From NCBI RefSeq assembly GCF_037976325.1, contig NZ_CP150265.1, positions 6,875,001-6,939,000 on the forward strand: a stretch of DNA of 64,000 nt. Reading direction: 5' to 3'. Shown in pieces: positions 8,459 through 18,783 of the stretch. Position 1 is the stretch's first letter, and each line of letters starts with the position of its first letter. The notes under the pieces were generated by a model that was given only the letters and a program-made list of their open reading frames with translations, searched no databases and was not told the DNA's origin. The translations under genes and the position numbers were made by a program. This DNA is from Paenibacillus sp. FSL K6-3182. Its GTDB lineage: Bacteria > Bacillota > Bacilli > Paenibacillales > Paenibacillaceae.

Positions 8459-8487
8459 ATTCTACTATAAAGAATAAGTAAGTGCAA
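8459..8487 (-). promoter_or_regulatory. Sigma-A-type promoter of rplM-rpsI
   Basis: TTGCAC (8482-8487), 17-base spacer, TAGAAT (8459-8464) on the minus strand, between the truA stop and rplM. Confidence 0.75.
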
Positions 8488-8502
8488 GTAATTTATAGTG
8501 AT

Positions 8503-9255
8503 TTATCCCTGTATTTCGCTGGAATATTCAACATCCATCAACATCAATCCATGCGGCATTGCCGTAGGACCAGCAAGCGAACGATTTCGCCCCTCAAGGA
8601 TGTTTTTGATCTCCGATGAAGCCATCTTCCCTTCGCCAACCCATAATAAAGTTCCCATAATGACTCGAACCATATTGTACAGAAAACCATTGCCTGTCAC
8701 GTACATATGCACGATTGGGCCTTCCTGAACAAAATCTGCTTCATAGATCGTACGAATATGATGAGGCTTGGTTGAATGTATCGATGTGAAGGAAGTAAAG
8801 TCATGTTTACCTACTAGGTAGCTGAGACCCTCCCGCATCGCATCCACATCAAGCGGCGTCGGATGATGAAAGCGATATTGTCGGCCAAATACATCAGGAA
8901 ACTTACCAGTATCAATCGTATAGCGATACGTTTTGCGCTTAGCGGATCTTCTTGCATGAAAATGTTCTGGCACATCGAATGCTTCAATAATGACGATATC
9001 CTTCGGCAACCGCGTATTAAGCGCAATCGCCCATCTCTCTGTCGGAATCGTAGATTCCGTATAGAAATTGAATATTTGTCCCCGCGCATGCACTCCCGCA
9101 TCTGTGCGACCCGAGCCAATAATAATGGTCGTCTCGCCCGTCAGCTTCTTTATAGCCTTCTCTATTTCACCCTGAACCGTTCTGCCGTAAGGCTGCGTCT
9201 GAAAACCGTTAAAGCCTGCCCCGTCATAACTGACCTTTACGCATATATTCCTCAA
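8503..9255 (-). CDS. truA: tRNA pseudouridine(38-40) synthase TruA
   Basis: 250 residues. Converts U38-U40 in the anticodon arm of many tRNAs to pseudouridine. The catalytic Asp is in GRTDAGVHARGQ, and the second family motif is GNGFLYNMVRVIMGTLL. The start is a TTG at 9255 behind a G-rich site (GGGGGGG, 5 bases away); no ATG in frame fits. It lies downstream of rplQ, but the ecfA1-ecfA2-ecfT genes that normally stand between them in Bacillus are missing. Confidence 0.93.
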   Translation of the reverse strand: MRNICVKVSYDGAGFNGFQTQPYGRTVQGEIEKAIKKLTGETTIIIGSGRTDAGVHARGQIFNFYTESTIPTERWAIALNTRLPKDIVIIEAFDVPEHFHARRSAKRKTYRYTIDTGKFPDVFGRQYRFHHPTPLDVDAMREGLSYLVGKHDFTSFTSIHSTKPHHIRTIYEADFVQEGPIVHMYVTGNGFLYNMVRVIMGTLLWVGEGKMASSEIKNILEGRNRSLAGPTAMPHGLMLMDVEYSSEIQG

Positions 9256-9406
9256 CCTATCCCCCCCTTTAACTATAGGGATACCTAAACGTCCAAAATT
9301 CCCTCTTGCTAAGAGAACCTAAGATGCTAAGCCTTATGGACACCTGTAGGTATCACACAAGCTCATCTATTGCCCCTGGCATGAATAACAAATCATTCTT
9401 TTCAAA

Positions 9407-9439
9407 CAAAAAAAGGTGGCCGCAAGGGTCCACCCTTTT
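9407..9439 (-). terminator. Terminator after rplQ (end of the S10-spc-alpha run)
   Basis: AAAAGGGTGG pairs with CCACCTTTT (one G-U pair) on the minus strand, followed by a T run. The arms are 9411-9419 and 9430-9439. Stands about 170 bp after the rplQ stop. Confidence 0.75.
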
Positions 9440-9443
9440 CATT

Positions 9444-9539
9444 AAAATATAAGAAGTATAGGGAGACCCTAATACTTACTTATATTTTATTGCGTTGGCA
9501 GCTCATCCCCCACGTTGGCAGGCACAAGCCGTTTACCGC
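9444..9539 (-). repeat. Two-hairpin intergenic repeat, copy 2 (weaker)
   Basis: Hairpin A has arms 9444-9463 and 9467-9488 (AAAATATAAG...CTTATATTTT with bulges). It is followed by a B-like segment GCGTTGG...AGCCGTTTACCGC up to 9539. The B arms pair less well than in other copies. The rest of the 351 bp rplQ-truA gap (9256-9606) shows only the terminator just before this and no gene. Confidence 0.5.
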
Positions 9540-9606
9540 TCGCGTATAAAGCTTGGACAAGGTTTAACGCTGTGGACAAGCTTATACATTTCATTTATTA
9601 GGTAAC

Positions 9607-9972
9607 CTACGCGCGGTCAACCAATTCTAGGTAAACCATAGGCGCAGCATCGCCGCGACGGGGTCCTAGTTTTAGAATACGCGTGTAGCCGCCTGCACGC
9701 TCCGCATAGCGAGGTGCTAGATCGGAGAATAGCTTTTGAATAGCGTCTTGTGTACCATCGACAGTTTCGCGACGAACATAAGCAGCTACTTGACGACGAG
9801 CATGAAGATCACCTTGCTTAGCTTTAGTGATCAGCTTCTCAGCGATTGAACGAACTTCTTTCGCTTTAGCTTCAGTCGTTTGAATACGCTCATAAAGGAA
9901 CAAGTCAGTAACGAGGTCACGGAACAAAGCTTTCCGTGCACTAGCGTCACGTCCTAATTTTTGATATGCCAT
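9607..9972 (-). CDS. rplQ: 50S ribosomal protein L17
   Basis: 121 residues. Conserved [20 protein letters not shown] and the [21 protein letters not shown]-terminal block. L17 lies near the exit-tunnel side of the 50S subunit. Last gene of the alpha cluster, 44 bp after rpoA, followed by a terminator. Confidence 0.97.
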   Translation of the reverse strand: MAYQKLGRDASARKALFRDLVTDLFLYERIQTTEAKAKEVRSIAEKLITKAKQGDLHARRQVAAYVRRETVDGTQDAIQKLFSDLAPRYAERAGGYTRILKLGPRRGDAAPMVYLELVDRA

Positions 9973-10016
9973 CTTGTTTTCCCCTCCCTTGCTCTTAAGT
10001 CTTCACTAGTTGGTTA

Positions 10017-10961
10017 CTACTCTTCCATGCGAAGGCCCAAACCAAGCTCTTCAAGCTTCTCTTGAACTTCCTCGAGGGATTTTCGGCCTAGGTTACGGAC
10101 CTTCATCATATCCTCTTCGGATTTCGTAATTAGCTCTTGAACCGTGTTGATTCCAGCGCGTTTCAAGCAGTTGTAAGAACGGACGGAAAGATCAAGTTCC
10201 TCGATCGTCATCTCTAGAACTTTCTCTTTCTTATCTTCTTCCTTCTCAACCATTATTTCAGCGTCTTTGGCTTCATCGGTCAATCCAACGAACAAGTCCA
10301 AATGCTCGGTCAAAATTTTAGCGCCGAGGCTCACAGCCTCTTCCGGTCTAATACTACCGTCAGTCCATACTTCAAGCGTTAGCTTGTCGTAGTTAGTTAC
10401 TTGACCAACACGCGTATTTTCAACGCTATAATTTACACGAGTAATTGGCGTGTAAATCGAATCTACAGGAATTACACCAATCGGTTGTTCGTCTTTCTTG
10501 TTGCGATCCGCTTGCACGTAACCGCGTCCCCGATTAGCAAATACCCGCATATGGAGCCGCGCGCCGGAGGCCAAGGTTGCGATGTGAAGATCAGGGCTTA
10601 AAATCTCGACATCGCTGTCTGCTCGAATGTCGCCCGCTGTAATATTCCCTTCGCCATCCGCGTCGATTTCCAACACCTTTTCTTCATCGGAGTGGATTTT
10701 CAACGAGAGGCCCTTCAGGTTCAGAATGATTTCGGTAACATCCTCAATCACTCCGGGAACCGTAGAGAACTCGTGAAGCACTCCATCGATTTGAACCGAA
10801 GTTACTGCTGCACCCGGCAACGACGACAACAAAATTCGGCGAAGCGAATTCCCAAGCGTCGTGCCATATCCGCGTTCAAGCGGCTCGACGACGAAACGTC
10901 CGTAAGTTCCCTCATCATTCAGTTCTACGGTTTCGATTTTCGGCTTTTCGATCTCAATCAC
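10017..10961 (-). CDS. rpoA: RNA polymerase alpha subunit
   Basis: 314 residues, two domains. The N-terminal assembly domain (about 1-230) contains [19 protein letters not shown] and the dimer interface. An acidic linker ([12 protein letters not shown]) leads to the C-terminal domain (about 245-314) with the helix-hairpin-helix stretch [10 protein letters not shown] and [10 protein letters not shown], which contacts UP elements and activators. The start codon is GTG at 10961. Confidence 0.98.
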   Translation of the reverse strand: MIEIEKPKIETVELNDEGTYGRFVVEPLERGYGTTLGNSLRRILLSSLPGAAVTSVQIDGVLHEFSTVPGVIEDVTEIILNLKGLSLKIHSDEEKVLEIDADGEGNITAGDIRADSDVEILSPDLHIATLASGARLHMRVFANRGRGYVQADRNKKDEQPIGVIPVDSIYTPITRVNYSVENTRVGQVTNYDKLTLEVWTDGSIRPEEAVSLGAKILTEHLDLFVGLTDEAKDAEIMVEKEEDKKEKVLEMTIEELDLSVRSYNCLKRAGINTVQELITKSEEDMMKVRNLGRKSLEEVQEKLEELGLGLRMEE

Positions 10962-11087
10962 TAATAGTACCCTCCTTCAAACGTCGCTCCGTTAGCTTAC
11001 GTTATTTTAAGTCAAACCTTGTAGTATGCCAAACCTTCACAACCATTATTCACAAGTTGTTGATATTTGATACCACATCAGATCCAA

Positions 11088-11483
11088 CTATACGCGACGA
11101 CGTTTCGGAGGACGGCATCCGTTATGAGGAACTGGTGTTACGTCTTTAATGAGGTTAACTTCCAATCCAGCAGCTTGAAGCGAACGAATCGCAGCTTCGC
11201 GGCCAGCGCCTGGTCCTTTTACCATCACTTCGACAGTTCTCATGCCATGCTCCATCGCAGCTTTAGCAGCTGTTTCAGCAGCCATTTGCGCTGCGAAAGG
11301 CGTGCTCTTACGTGAGCCTCTGAAGCCCATGTTGCCAGAGCTTGCCCATGAAATTGCATTGCCGTGAGGATCCGTGATCGTAACGATCGTATTGTTGAAT
11401 GTCGAGCGAATGTGCGCAACGCCAGTCTCAATATTCTTCCGGTCGCGGCGTTTTGTACGAACGACTTTTTTTGGTTTAGCCAT
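11088..11483 (-). CDS. rpsK: 30S ribosomal protein S11
   Basis: 131 residues. [25 protein letters not shown] and the C-terminal [18 protein letters not shown] are diagnostic. S11 is on the 30S platform next to the E-site codon. It sits between rpsM and rpoA in the alpha cluster; 126 bp without a visible signal separate it from rpoA. Confidence 0.97.
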   Translation of the reverse strand: MAKPKKVVRTKRRDRKNIETGVAHIRSTFNNTIVTITDPHGNAISWASSGNMGFRGSRKSTPFAAQMAAETAAKAAMEHGMRTVEVMVKGPGAGREAAIRSLQAAGLEVNLIKDVTPVPHNGCRPPKRRRV

Positions 11484-11502
11484 TGTCCATTATCCTCCCT
11501 TC

Positions 11503-11871
11503 TTATTTCTTCTTGTTAGCTACAGTCCGACGAGGACCTTTACGCGTACGTGCATTTGTCTTAGTACGTTGACCGCGAACAGGCAAGCCGCGACGGTGAC
11601 GAAGTCCACGGTAGCATCCGATTTCAGTCAGACGTTTAATGTTAAGTGAAATTTCACGACGCAAGTCGCCTTCTACTTTAACAGATTTATCAATTGCTTC
11701 GCGAAGGCGAGCAAGTTCGTCTTCTGTCAAGTCACGAACACGAGTGTCGTAGCTAACTTCAGCTGTATTCAAAAGTTTTTGCGACGTTGTTTTGCCGATA
11801 CCGAAAATGTATGTCAGGGCGATTTCGACGCGTTTGTCACGCGGCAAGTCTACACCAGCTATACGTGCCAT
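11503..11871 (-). CDS. rpsM: 30S ribosomal protein S13
   Basis: 122 residues. Starts [21 protein letters not shown] and ends in a basic tail ([21 protein letters not shown]) that reaches the P-site tRNA. S13 forms head bridges to the 50S subunit. GGAGG precedes the ATG; 19 bp to rpsK. Confidence 0.97.
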   Translation of the reverse strand: MARIAGVDLPRDKRVEIALTYIFGIGKTTSQKLLNTAEVSYDTRVRDLTEDELARLREAIDKSVKVEGDLRREISLNIKRLTEIGCYRGLRHRRGLPVRGQRTKTNARTRKGPRRTVANKKK

Positions 11872-11890
11872 AGGCTATATTCCCCTCCTT

Positions 11891-12264
<374 letters not shown>

Positions 12265-12267
12265 CCG

Positions 12268-12555
12268 TCATTCTCCTTTCGCATTTAAATACTTCTGAAT
12301 TGCATAACGTAACTTTGCGTTGGTCACCCTGCCGGTCTCTTGCATACTGCTTGAAACCTCAGAACTAATTGCAGGCTGTAACTCGAGATGCAGAACGTTC
12401 TTTTTCTTCGGTCCATCGAATCGGCGCTTATGGCCATCGGCAATCATGACGAATCGCTCATCAACAATTGCGAGGATAACAGCATAGCTTTCCTCATCTT
12501 TACCGCGAAGTACTTTGACGAACTGACCAATCTGGGGACGAGCTTCCATCGTCAT
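12268..12555 (-). CDS. KOW-domain RNA-binding protein (YbzG-like)
   Basis: 95 residues. An N-terminal KOW-like beta domain (IGQFVKVLRGKDEESYAVILAI...DGHKRRF) resembles L14e/L24-type RNA-binding proteins, and a helical tail follows. The precise function is unknown. The same small gene stands between map and infA in Bacillus (ybzG). The ATG at 12555 lies one base after the map stop and has no clear ribosome site, pointing to coupled translation; a second ATG at 12549 is possible. Confidence 0.85.
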   Translation of the reverse strand: MTMEARPQIGQFVKVLRGKDEESYAVILAIVDERFVMIADGHKRRFDGPKKKNVLHLELQPAISSEVSSSMQETGRVTNAKLRYAIQKYLNAKGE

Positions 12556-12556
12556 A

Positions 12557-13315
12557 CTATGGTTGCTGCGGCAAAATGGTCAATATTTCAAAGCCGTCCT
12601 CTGTAACAGCTACTGTATGCTCGAAATGAGCACACCATGAGCCGTCTTCCGTTACAACCGTCCAATTGTCTTCGAGCGTCCGGACATATCGTTCACCGAT
12701 ATTAACCATTGGTTCGATTGCAAGCACCATTCCGGTCTTCAGACGAGGTCCGCGATCTGGTATGCCGTAGTTCGGTATTTGTGGTTCCTCATGGAGGTCC
12801 GCGCCGATTCCGTGCCCTACGTATTCCCGTACTACGGAGAATCCTGCATCTTCAATTACCTTTTGAATAGCATGCGAAATTGTATATAGCCTAATATCCG
12901 GTTTGACGAGCGCAAGCCCCGCATAAAGCGATGCTTCCGTCACATCGAGCAACTTCTGAACTTCAGGGGTTACAGCTCCTACCGCATAGGTCCAAGCTGA
13001 ATCACCGTGATAGCCTTCAAATTGCGCACCGATATCGATACTAATTATATCGCCTTCGTTCAACTTGCGTGACCCAGGGAAGCCGTGCACCAGCTCATCA
13101 TTCACAGAAGCACAAATGCTGGAAGGGAAACCATTGTAACCTTTGAAGGAAGGAATCGCATTTTGACTCTTAATGTACGTTTCAGCGATTTGGTCAAGCT
13201 CACGAGTAGTGATGCCTGGTTTCACAGCCTGCGCCATCAATCGATGCGTTTCCGCAACAATGCGTCCTGCTTCCCTCATATAACGCAGCTCCGATTCGGA
13301 TTTGCATATAATCAT
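12557..13315 (-). CDS. map: Methionine aminopeptidase, type I
   Basis: 252 residues. Removes the initiator Met from nascent proteins. All metal ligands are visible: the two Asp residues in [17 protein letters not shown], the His in YVGHGIG, and Glu residues in LAIEPMVN and HFEHTVAVT. The start codon overlaps the adk stop by one base (TAATG), so the two are translationally coupled. Confidence 0.96.
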   Translation of the reverse strand: MIICKSESELRYMREAGRIVAETHRLMAQAVKPGITTRELDQIAETYIKSQNAIPSFKGYNGFPSSICASVNDELVHGFPGSRKLNEGDIISIDIGAQFEGYHGDSAWTYAVGAVTPEVQKLLDVTEASLYAGLALVKPDIRLYTISHAIQKVIEDAGFSVVREYVGHGIGADLHEEPQIPNYGIPDRGPRLKTGMVLAIEPMVNIGERYVRTLEDNWTVVTEDGSWCAHFEHTVAVTEDGFEILTILPQQP

Positions 13316-13965
13316 TACAATGAACCTCGCAAGCAGGAAACGATGTCTGATGTTACAACATCAATGTCCTTCTCGCCGTCGACTTCGCGAAGGAGACCTT
13401 TAGCACTGTAGTAATCGAGTAGAGGTGCGGTTTTGGATGTATACTCATCCAAACGAGTTCCGACCTTTTCCTCTGTATCATCAGAACGCTGATACAATTC
13501 TCCGCCGTCTTTGTCGCAGATACCTTCGACCTTAGGTGGATTAAAGATTACATGATAAGTCGTACCAGTCGTTTTCGATATGCGTCTGCCCGTCAAACGA
13601 GCAAGCAGCAAGCTGCGATCAACTTTTAAATTTACAACATGGTCAATACTGCGTCCGAGCTCCGCAAGCATAACATCAAGTGCTTCTGCTTGCTGCAGTG
13701 TGCGAGGAAACCCGTCGAGCAAGAATCCATTTTTGCAATCGGCTTGTTCAAGTCTTTCCTTTACAATGCCGTTCGTGATCTCATCGGGAACGAGCAAGCC
13801 TTGATCGACATACTCTTTCGCTTTGATTCCAAGTGCGGTTCCTTGTTTCATAGCGAGGCGGAATGCATCACCAGTGGAAATGTGGGGAATACCGAACTCT
13901 TCTACGATCCGTTCAGCTTGTGTACCTTTACCGGCACCCGGAGGGCCCATGAATAAAATGTTCAT
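13315..13965 (-). CDS. adk: Adenylate kinase
   Basis: 216 residues. ATP + AMP to 2 ADP. P-loop [13 protein letters not shown]-binding [10 protein letters not shown], and the long lid domain. In Gram-positive enzymes the lid usually holds zinc through C-x2-C...C-x2-C/D. Here the first pair is replaced (RRISKTTG) while the second is C-D (GICDKDGG), so zinc binding is probably lost. The ATG at 13965, 7 bases after GAGGAA, is the start; the longer frame is rejected because the family begins [10 protein letters not shown]. Confidence 0.96.
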   Translation of the reverse strand: MNILFMGPPGAGKGTQAERIVEEFGIPHISTGDAFRLAMKQGTALGIKAKEYVDQGLLVPDEITNGIVKERLEQADCKNGFLLDGFPRTLQQAEALDVMLAELGRSIDHVVNLKVDRSLLLARLTGRRISKTTGTTYHVIFNPPKVEGICDKDGGELYQRSDDTEEKVGTRLDEYTSKTAPLLDYYSAKGLLREVDGEKDIDVVTSDIVSCLRGSL

Positions 13966-13989
13966 TGCTGAGTTCCTCGCTTTAAGCAC

Positions 13990-14055
13990 AATAGGCTCGG
14001 GCGGGCTGCCGCAGAGCGCCTGTTGACGAACGCGGAAGCCCGGTCAGAACCTATT
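13990..14055 (-). promoter_or_regulatory. Long GC-rich hairpin between secY and adk
   Basis: CAATAGG/CCTATTG outer arms and inner GGGCTTCCGC/GCGGCAGCCC parts fill almost the whole secY-adk gap. It ends about 25 bases before the adk start. There is no T run, so it is not a classical terminator. It may be a processing or translation control structure. Confidence 0.5.
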
Positions 14056-14056
14056 G

Positions 14057-15358
14057 TTATTTATTGATAAACCCTTTGTAATGGCGTTTGATCAACTGGC
14101 TCTCGATTTGCTTCATCGTATCAAGTGCAACACCGATAACGATTAGTAATGAAGTACCACCTAGCTGCACTGACTTAGGTAATCCAGCAAGTGTCCCGAA
14201 GAATACCGGAATGATTGAGATAACGGCCAAGAAAATTGCACCTGTCAACGTAATACGCGACATAACGCGTGTTAGGTAAGACGAAGTTGGCTTTCCTGGA
14301 CGAATACCTGGAATATATCCGCCATTTTTCTTCATTTGATCGGCCATTTGAACCGGATTAATCTGAACGAAAGTGTAGAAGAAGGTAAACCCGATGATTA
14401 ACAATACGTACAATACCATACCAAGCGGCTGGTCATAGCTCATATTCTTAATAATCCAGTCTGCCCAACCCTGAGTGGACCAAAACTGAGCAATCGTAAC
14501 CGGGAACATGATGAGTGAAACCGCGAAAATGACCGGAATAACGCCTGCGCCGTTCACTTTCATCGGAATGTGCGTCGATTGTCCGCCGTACATTTTCCGT
14601 CCAACAACACGTTTTGCGTATTGAACAGGAATTTTACGAATACCTTGCTGTACGAATATAACACCGACGATGATTGCGATAATCGCAATCAGAATCAGTA
14701 CCATTTTGATAATGTTCAGGAACAGTTGGTCTTGAGCACCTACGAACTGATCTTCGACGATCGTACGAATGTGTCCAGGAATACCAGCTGCAATTGCTGC
14801 AAAGATAAGAATGGAAATACCATTTCCGATTCCTTTTTCCGTAATTTGCTCACCCAGCCACATCAAGAAAGCAGTACCTGCTGTCAAGATAATAGCGATA
14901 AGCAAGTAATCAACGAATGTTGCACCAACGATCATTTCATAACCGTATTGACGGTTAAAGCCGATCGCTGTTGCGAAACCTTGGATCATACCAAGAACAA
15001 TCGTACCATAACGAGTGATTTGTGCGAGCTTACGTTTACCGTTCTCGCCTTCCTTTGCCCACTCAGCAAATTTCGGGATAACATCCATAGACAACAACTG
15101 TACGATAATCGACGCTGTAATATATGGGGTAATTCCGATTGCAAAGATAGAGAATTGGAACAAAGCACCGCCGGAAAACGTGTTAAGCAAGCCGAACAGT
15201 TCCGAACCGGCTGTATTAACTTGCTTAAACACATCTTTGTTTACATCAGGTACCGGAATAAAAGCACCGATGCGGTATATTAATAGGATGAAAAGGGTGA
15301 AGAGGATCCTTGTACGAAGATCCGCCACTTTCCAAATATTGGACACGGTCTTGAACAA
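14057..15358 (-). CDS. secY: Protein translocase subunit SecY
   Basis: 433 residues with ten predicted membrane helices. The channel of the Sec translocon, partnered by SecE (also in this window). Family blocks: YRIGAFIPVPDVN near helix 1, the plug region after it, and GIRPGKPTSSYLTRV. The start is a TTG at 15358, directly abutting the rplO stop, with GAGGTGATC as ribosome site. Standard position between rplO and adk. Confidence 0.97.
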   Translation of the reverse strand: MFKTVSNIWKVADLRTRILFTLFILLIYRIGAFIPVPDVNKDVFKQVNTAGSELFGLLNTFSGGALFQFSIFAIGITPYITASIIVQLLSMDVIPKFAEWAKEGENGKRKLAQITRYGTIVLGMIQGFATAIGFNRQYGYEMIVGATFVDYLLIAIILTAGTAFLMWLGEQITEKGIGNGISILIFAAIAAGIPGHIRTIVEDQFVGAQDQLFLNIIKMVLILIAIIAIIVGVIFVQQGIRKIPVQYAKRVVGRKMYGGQSTHIPMKVNGAGVIPVIFAVSLIMFPVTIAQFWSTQGWADWIIKNMSYDQPLGMVLYVLLIIGFTFFYTFVQINPVQMADQMKKNGGYIPGIRPGKPTSSYLTRVMSRITLTGAIFLAVISIIPVFFGTLAGLPKSVQLGGTSLLIVIGVALDTMKQIESQLIKRHYKGFINK

Positions 15359-15799
15359 TTAGATCACCTCGGTTTTACCGCCGGCAGCCTGGATTTTCTC
15401 TACCGCAGATTGAGAGAACTTGTTTGCTTTAACAGTAAGTGTAACGCTAACTTCACCATTACCCAAAATTTTGATTCCTGCGAGCGGGTTCTTAACGATC
15501 CCAGTCTCGATGAGAACTTCTGGAGTGACTTCAGTACCTGCTGCAAAAGCATTTAGCTCTTCAATGTTGACAATTGCGTACTCTTTGCGGAACGGGTTGT
15601 TAAATCCGCGTTTCGGCACTCGACGATACAAAGGATTTTGTCCGCCCTCGAAACCAGGACGAACGCCGCCGCCGGAACGAGCGTTTTGACCTTTGTGACC
15701 TTTACCGGCGGTTTTACCGTTACCGGAACCGATACCGCGACCTTTGCGCTTTGGCGCTTGGGTTGAGCCCGGTGCTGGTGCTAGCTCATGCAATTTCAT
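15359..15799 (-). CDS. rplO: 50S ribosomal protein L15
   Basis: 146 residues. The Gly/Lys-rich N-terminus ([22 protein letters not shown]) threads into 23S rRNA, and a globular C-terminal domain follows. It ends directly at the secY start, a fixed pair in bacteria. Confidence 0.97.
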   Translation of the reverse strand: MKLHELAPAPGSTQAPKRKGRGIGSGNGKTAGKGHKGQNARSGGGVRPGFEGGQNPLYRRVPKRGFNNPFRKEYAIVNIEELNAFAAGTEVTPEVLIETGIVKNPLAGIKILGNGEVSVTLTVKANKFSQSAVEKIQAAGGKTEVI

Positions 15800-15838
15800 C
15801 GTTCGTGCACCTCCTTATTTAATTCTTAGAACAGCTAT

Positions 15839-16024
15839 CTATTCTTGTACTTCTTCAACTTTTACCAAGTGACTAACAGTGTTAACCATGCCGCGGACAG
15901 CTGGGCTATCGTTCAAAACAACTGCTTGACGAATCTTCTTAAGACCGAAAGACTCAACCGTTGCACGTTGTTTCTCGTTGCGACCGATTAAACTGCGAAC
16001 GAGGGTGATTTGCAATTTTGCCAT
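15839..16024 (-). CDS. rpmD: 50S ribosomal protein L30
   Basis: 61 residues from the ATG at 16024: [20 protein letters not shown]. The frame is open further upstream to 16126, but that part overlaps rpsE and has no ribosome site. GGAGG lies just upstream of the chosen ATG. Located between rpsE and rplO as usual. Confidence 0.95.
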   Translation of the reverse strand: MAKLQITLVRSLIGRNEKQRATVESFGLKKIRQAVVLNDSPAVRGMVNTVSHLVKVEEVQE

Positions 16025-16037
16025 CTTATTTCCCTCC

Positions 16038-16535
16038 TTAGCGTAACAGCTCTTCGACTGTTTTTCCACGAAGCTTAGCAACTTCTTCCACGCGTTTAAG
16101 ACGGGAAAGACCTTCAAGCGTTGCATTAACCATATTCATGGAGTTCGAAGAACCTAGCGATTTCGTCAAGATGTCGCCGACACCAGCAAGTTCAAGTACT
16201 GCACGAACTGGGCCGCCAGCGATAACGCCAGTACCTTCTGAAGCTGGCTTCAAAAGAACTTCACCTGCACCGAAATGTCCGAGTACAAGATGGGGAATAG
16301 TCGTGCCAACGATTGGTACGTGGATCAGGTTTTTCTTAGCATCTTCAATACCTTTGCGGATTGCATCAGGTACTTCGCCTGCTTTACCGATCCCTGCGCC
16401 AACGTAGCCTTTACCGTCGCCGACTACTACTAGTGCACTAAAGCTGAAACGGCGTCCGCCTTTTACAACTTTAGATACGCGATTGATATTAACAACTTTT
16501 TCAGTCAGTTCTAACGTATTTGGATCTACACGCAA
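16038..16535 (-). CDS. rpsE: 30S ribosomal protein S5
   Basis: 165 residues. The N-terminal dsRBD-like domain starts at [28 protein letters not shown], including the loop where spectinomycin-resistance changes occur; the loop looks wild type. S5 helps mRNA unwinding and decoding fidelity. The start is a TTG at 16535 behind GGAGG. Confidence 0.96.
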   Translation of the reverse strand: MRVDPNTLELTEKVVNINRVSKVVKGGRRFSFSALVVVGDGKGYVGAGIGKAGEVPDAIRKGIEDAKKNLIHVPIVGTTIPHLVLGHFGAGEVLLKPASEGTGVIAGGPVRAVLELAGVGDILTKSLGSSNSMNMVNATLEGLSRLKRVEEVAKLRGKTVEELLR

Positions 16536-16565
16536 GTCGTTTAACCTCCTTATAAATAAAGTCGA

Positions 16566-16934
16566 TTAGAATTCTAGGCCAGCTTCACGAGCTGCTGTAG
16601 CAAGTGCCTGAATTCTGCCGTGATACAAGTAACCGCCGCGATCAAATACTACTTGGGTTACACCCTTAGCTTGAGCGCGTTTCGCAATCAATTCTCCGAC
16701 TTTGCTAGCTGCATCGATGTTACCACCGTTGCCAATTGCTTCAGTCAATTCTTTATCCTGTGTGGATGCAGAAACGATTGTTACTCCTGAAACATCGTCG
16801 ATTAATTGAGCATACATATGCTTGGAGGAACGGAATACAGATAGACGCGGACGTGCAGCTGTACCGTTAATTTTTTTACGAACACGAAGGTGTCTTTTCA
16901 GACGTGCCTTGTTTTTGTCGCCTTTCGTAATCAT
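16566..16934 (-). CDS. rplR: 50S ribosomal protein L18
   Basis: 122 residues. A basic N-terminus ([17 protein letters not shown]) and the conserved end [27 protein letters not shown]18 carries 5S rRNA into the 50S subunit together with L5. Flanked by rplF and rpsE. Confidence 0.97.
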   Translation of the reverse strand: MITKGDKNKARLKRHLRVRKKINGTAARPRLSVFRSSKHMYAQLIDDVSGVTIVSASTQDKELTEAIGNGGNIDAASKVGELIAKRAQAKGVTQVVFDRGGYLYHGRIQALATAAREAGLEF

Positions 16935-16994
16935 ACAAAGTTCACTCCTTTCTTTCAGCCTTAAGACGCTATCTTAAGCAAACGAACCGTTTGC

Positions 16995-17537
16995 TTATTT
17001 TTTCTTACCAGCTTTACCTTCTTTGCGGATGATGCGTTCGCCTTCATACTTGATACCTTTACCTTTATACGGTTCTGGTTCACGTACGGAACGAATTTTC
17101 GCTGCAGTTGCGCCAACTAGTTCTTTATCGATACCACGAACAGTAATCTTAGTGTTCGCAGGAACGTCGAACTCGATGCCGCTATCTGGAGTGATCTCAA
17201 CTGGGTGAGAGTAACCAACGTTAAGTGTGATTTTGTCTCCAGTTTTGCTTGCACGGTAACCTACGCCAACTAGCTCCAAGTTTTTGGAGAAGCCTTCAGT
17301 AACGCCGCTCACCATGTTAGCGATGATGCTGCGAGTTGTTCCGTGCAACGAGCGATGCAATTTATTATCGGAAGGACGTTCTACTAGGATTTCAGTTTCA
17401 GTTACATTCACAACCATATCTTTGTGAATTTCACGGGAAAGTGAGCCTTTCGGTCCTTTTACAGTAATAACTGTGTTGTCCAAGCTGATTGTTACGCCGT
17501 TAGGCACTTGGATTGGTTTGCGACCAATACGGGACAT
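16995..17537 (-). CDS. rplF: 50S ribosomal protein L6
   Basis: 180 residues. Two repeated domains; [15 protein letters not shown] at the N-terminus and [16 protein letters not shown] near the C-terminus are diagnostic. L6 lies at the base of the L7/L12 stalk near the sarcin-ricin loop. Confidence 0.97.
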   Translation of the reverse strand: MSRIGRKPIQVPNGVTISLDNTVITVKGPKGSLSREIHKDMVVNVTETEILVERPSDNKLHRSLHGTTRSIIANMVSGVTEGFSKNLELVGVGYRASKTGDKITLNVGYSHPVEITPDSGIEFDVPANTKITVRGIDKELVGATAAKIRSVREPEPYKGKGIKYEGERIIRKEGKAGKKK

Positions 17538-17568
17538 TGTTACACCTCCTATCTTTGTGACTTGTTAC

Positions 17569-17967
17569 TTACCAAACGTAGCAAACTACTTCGCCGCCAG
17601 ATTTAACTTGGCGAGCTTCTTTATCAGTCATAATCCCTTTGGAAGTGGAAATAATTGCAATTCCAAGTCCACCGAGTACACGAGGGATTTCAGTTGATTG
17701 TGTATAAACGCGAAGGCCTGGTTTTGAAATACGTTTCAAGCCAGTAATAACGCGTTCTTGGTTAGGGCCGTATTTCAAGAAAATACGGATAATCCCTTGT
17801 TTGTTGTCTTCGATATATTCAGCGTCGCGGATAAAACCCTCGCGCTTCAAAATCTCAGCGATTTGCTTCTTCATTTTCGAAGCGGGCATTTCCACGGTCT
17901 CGTGACGAACGACATTCGCGTTACGAATACGCGTCAACATATCTGCAACCGGATCAGACATAACCAT
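17569..17967 (-). CDS. rpsH: 30S ribosomal protein S8
   Basis: 132 residues. [31 protein letters not shown] and the C-terminal [14 protein letters not shown] block, which binds helix 21 of 16S rRNA. The first ATG (17967) has GGAGG 8 bases away and is preferred to the internal Met two codons later. Confidence 0.97.
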   Translation of the reverse strand: MVMSDPVADMLTRIRNANVVRHETVEMPASKMKKQIAEILKREGFIRDAEYIEDNKQGIIRIFLKYGPNQERVITGLKRISKPGLRVYTQSTEIPRVLGGLGIAIISTSKGIMTDKEARQVKSGGEVVCYVW

Positions 17968-17997
17968 TGTGTTAACCTCCTTCCCAAACTAGGCTGA

Positions 17998-18183
17998 TTA
18001 CCAGCTTGCTTTTTTAACGCCAGGAATCTGGCCCTTATGTGCTAACTCACGGAAACAAATCCGGCAAACTTTAAACTTTTGCAAAACAGAATGCGGACGG
18101 CCGCAACGCTCACAGCGCGTATACGCGCGCACTTTAAATTTCGGTGTGCGTTGTTGCTTCACTTTCATCGAAGTTTTTGCCAC
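17998..18183 (-). CDS. rpsN: 30S ribosomal protein S14, zinc-binding type
   Basis: 61 residues, the short S14 form. The four zinc ligands are present (CERC and CRIC), so it is the C+ type that needs zinc; a zinc-free paralogue elsewhere in the genome would be expected in many relatives. Start codon GTG at 18183 behind GGAGGTG. Confidence 0.96.
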   Translation of the reverse strand: MAKTSMKVKQQRTPKFKVRAYTRCERCGRPHSVLQKFKVCRICFRELAHKGQIPGVKKASW

Positions 18184-18209
18184 TGGGTATTACACCTCCT
18201 AAAAGTGGA

Positions 18210-18752
18210 TTACTTCGTAAACGGCATGCCCATTTGGGTCAGCAGTTCACGAGATTCTTCGTCCGTTTTTGCCGTCGTGACGATGACGATGTCCATACCG
18301 CGCACTTTATCGACTTTGTCGTACTCGATCTCTGGGAATATCAATTGCTCTTTCAAACCAAGCGTATAGTTACCGCGGCCATCAAAAGCTTTGTTTGATA
18401 CACCGCGGAAGTCACGTACACGCGGAAGAGAAATGTTGAACAGTTTATCAAGGAAATGGTACATACGCTCACCGCGCAAAGTAACTTTAACCCCGATTGG
18501 CATGTTCTCACGAAGCTTAAAGCCTGCAATAGACTTCTTCGCACGAGTAACGACTGGTTTTTGACCGGAAATGATACGTAGTTCTTCAACAGCTACATCA
18601 AGGATTTTCGAATTGGAAACCGCTTCGCCTACCCCCATGTTGATAACTACCTTCTCAATTTTCGGCACTTGCATAACAGACGTATAGTTGAACTTCTGCA
18701 TAAGAGCAGGAGTTATTTCGTTTAAGAAACGACCTTTCAATCTTGCTGCCAT
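18210..18752 (-). CDS. rplE: 50S ribosomal protein L5
   Basis: 180 residues. Contains the [12 protein letters not shown] and RVRDFRGV motifs. Binds 5S rRNA and touches the P-site tRNA elbow and the 30S head through the central protuberance. Standard position between rplX and rpsN. Confidence 0.97.
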   Translation of the reverse strand: MAARLKGRFLNEITPALMQKFNYTSVMQVPKIEKVVINMGVGEAVSNSKILDVAVEELRIISGQKPVVTRAKKSIAGFKLRENMPIGVKVTLRGERMYHFLDKLFNISLPRVRDFRGVSNKAFDGRGNYTLGLKEQLIFPEIEYDKVDKVRGMDIVIVTTAKTDEESRELLTQMGMPFTK

Positions 18753-18783
18753 TGATCATGGACCTCCTTTCCTACCGTAACGA

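Noticed and set aside
14570..15283. 237-codon plus-strand open frame antisense to secY
   Set aside because: No start signal, odd composition, fully inside an intact secY.
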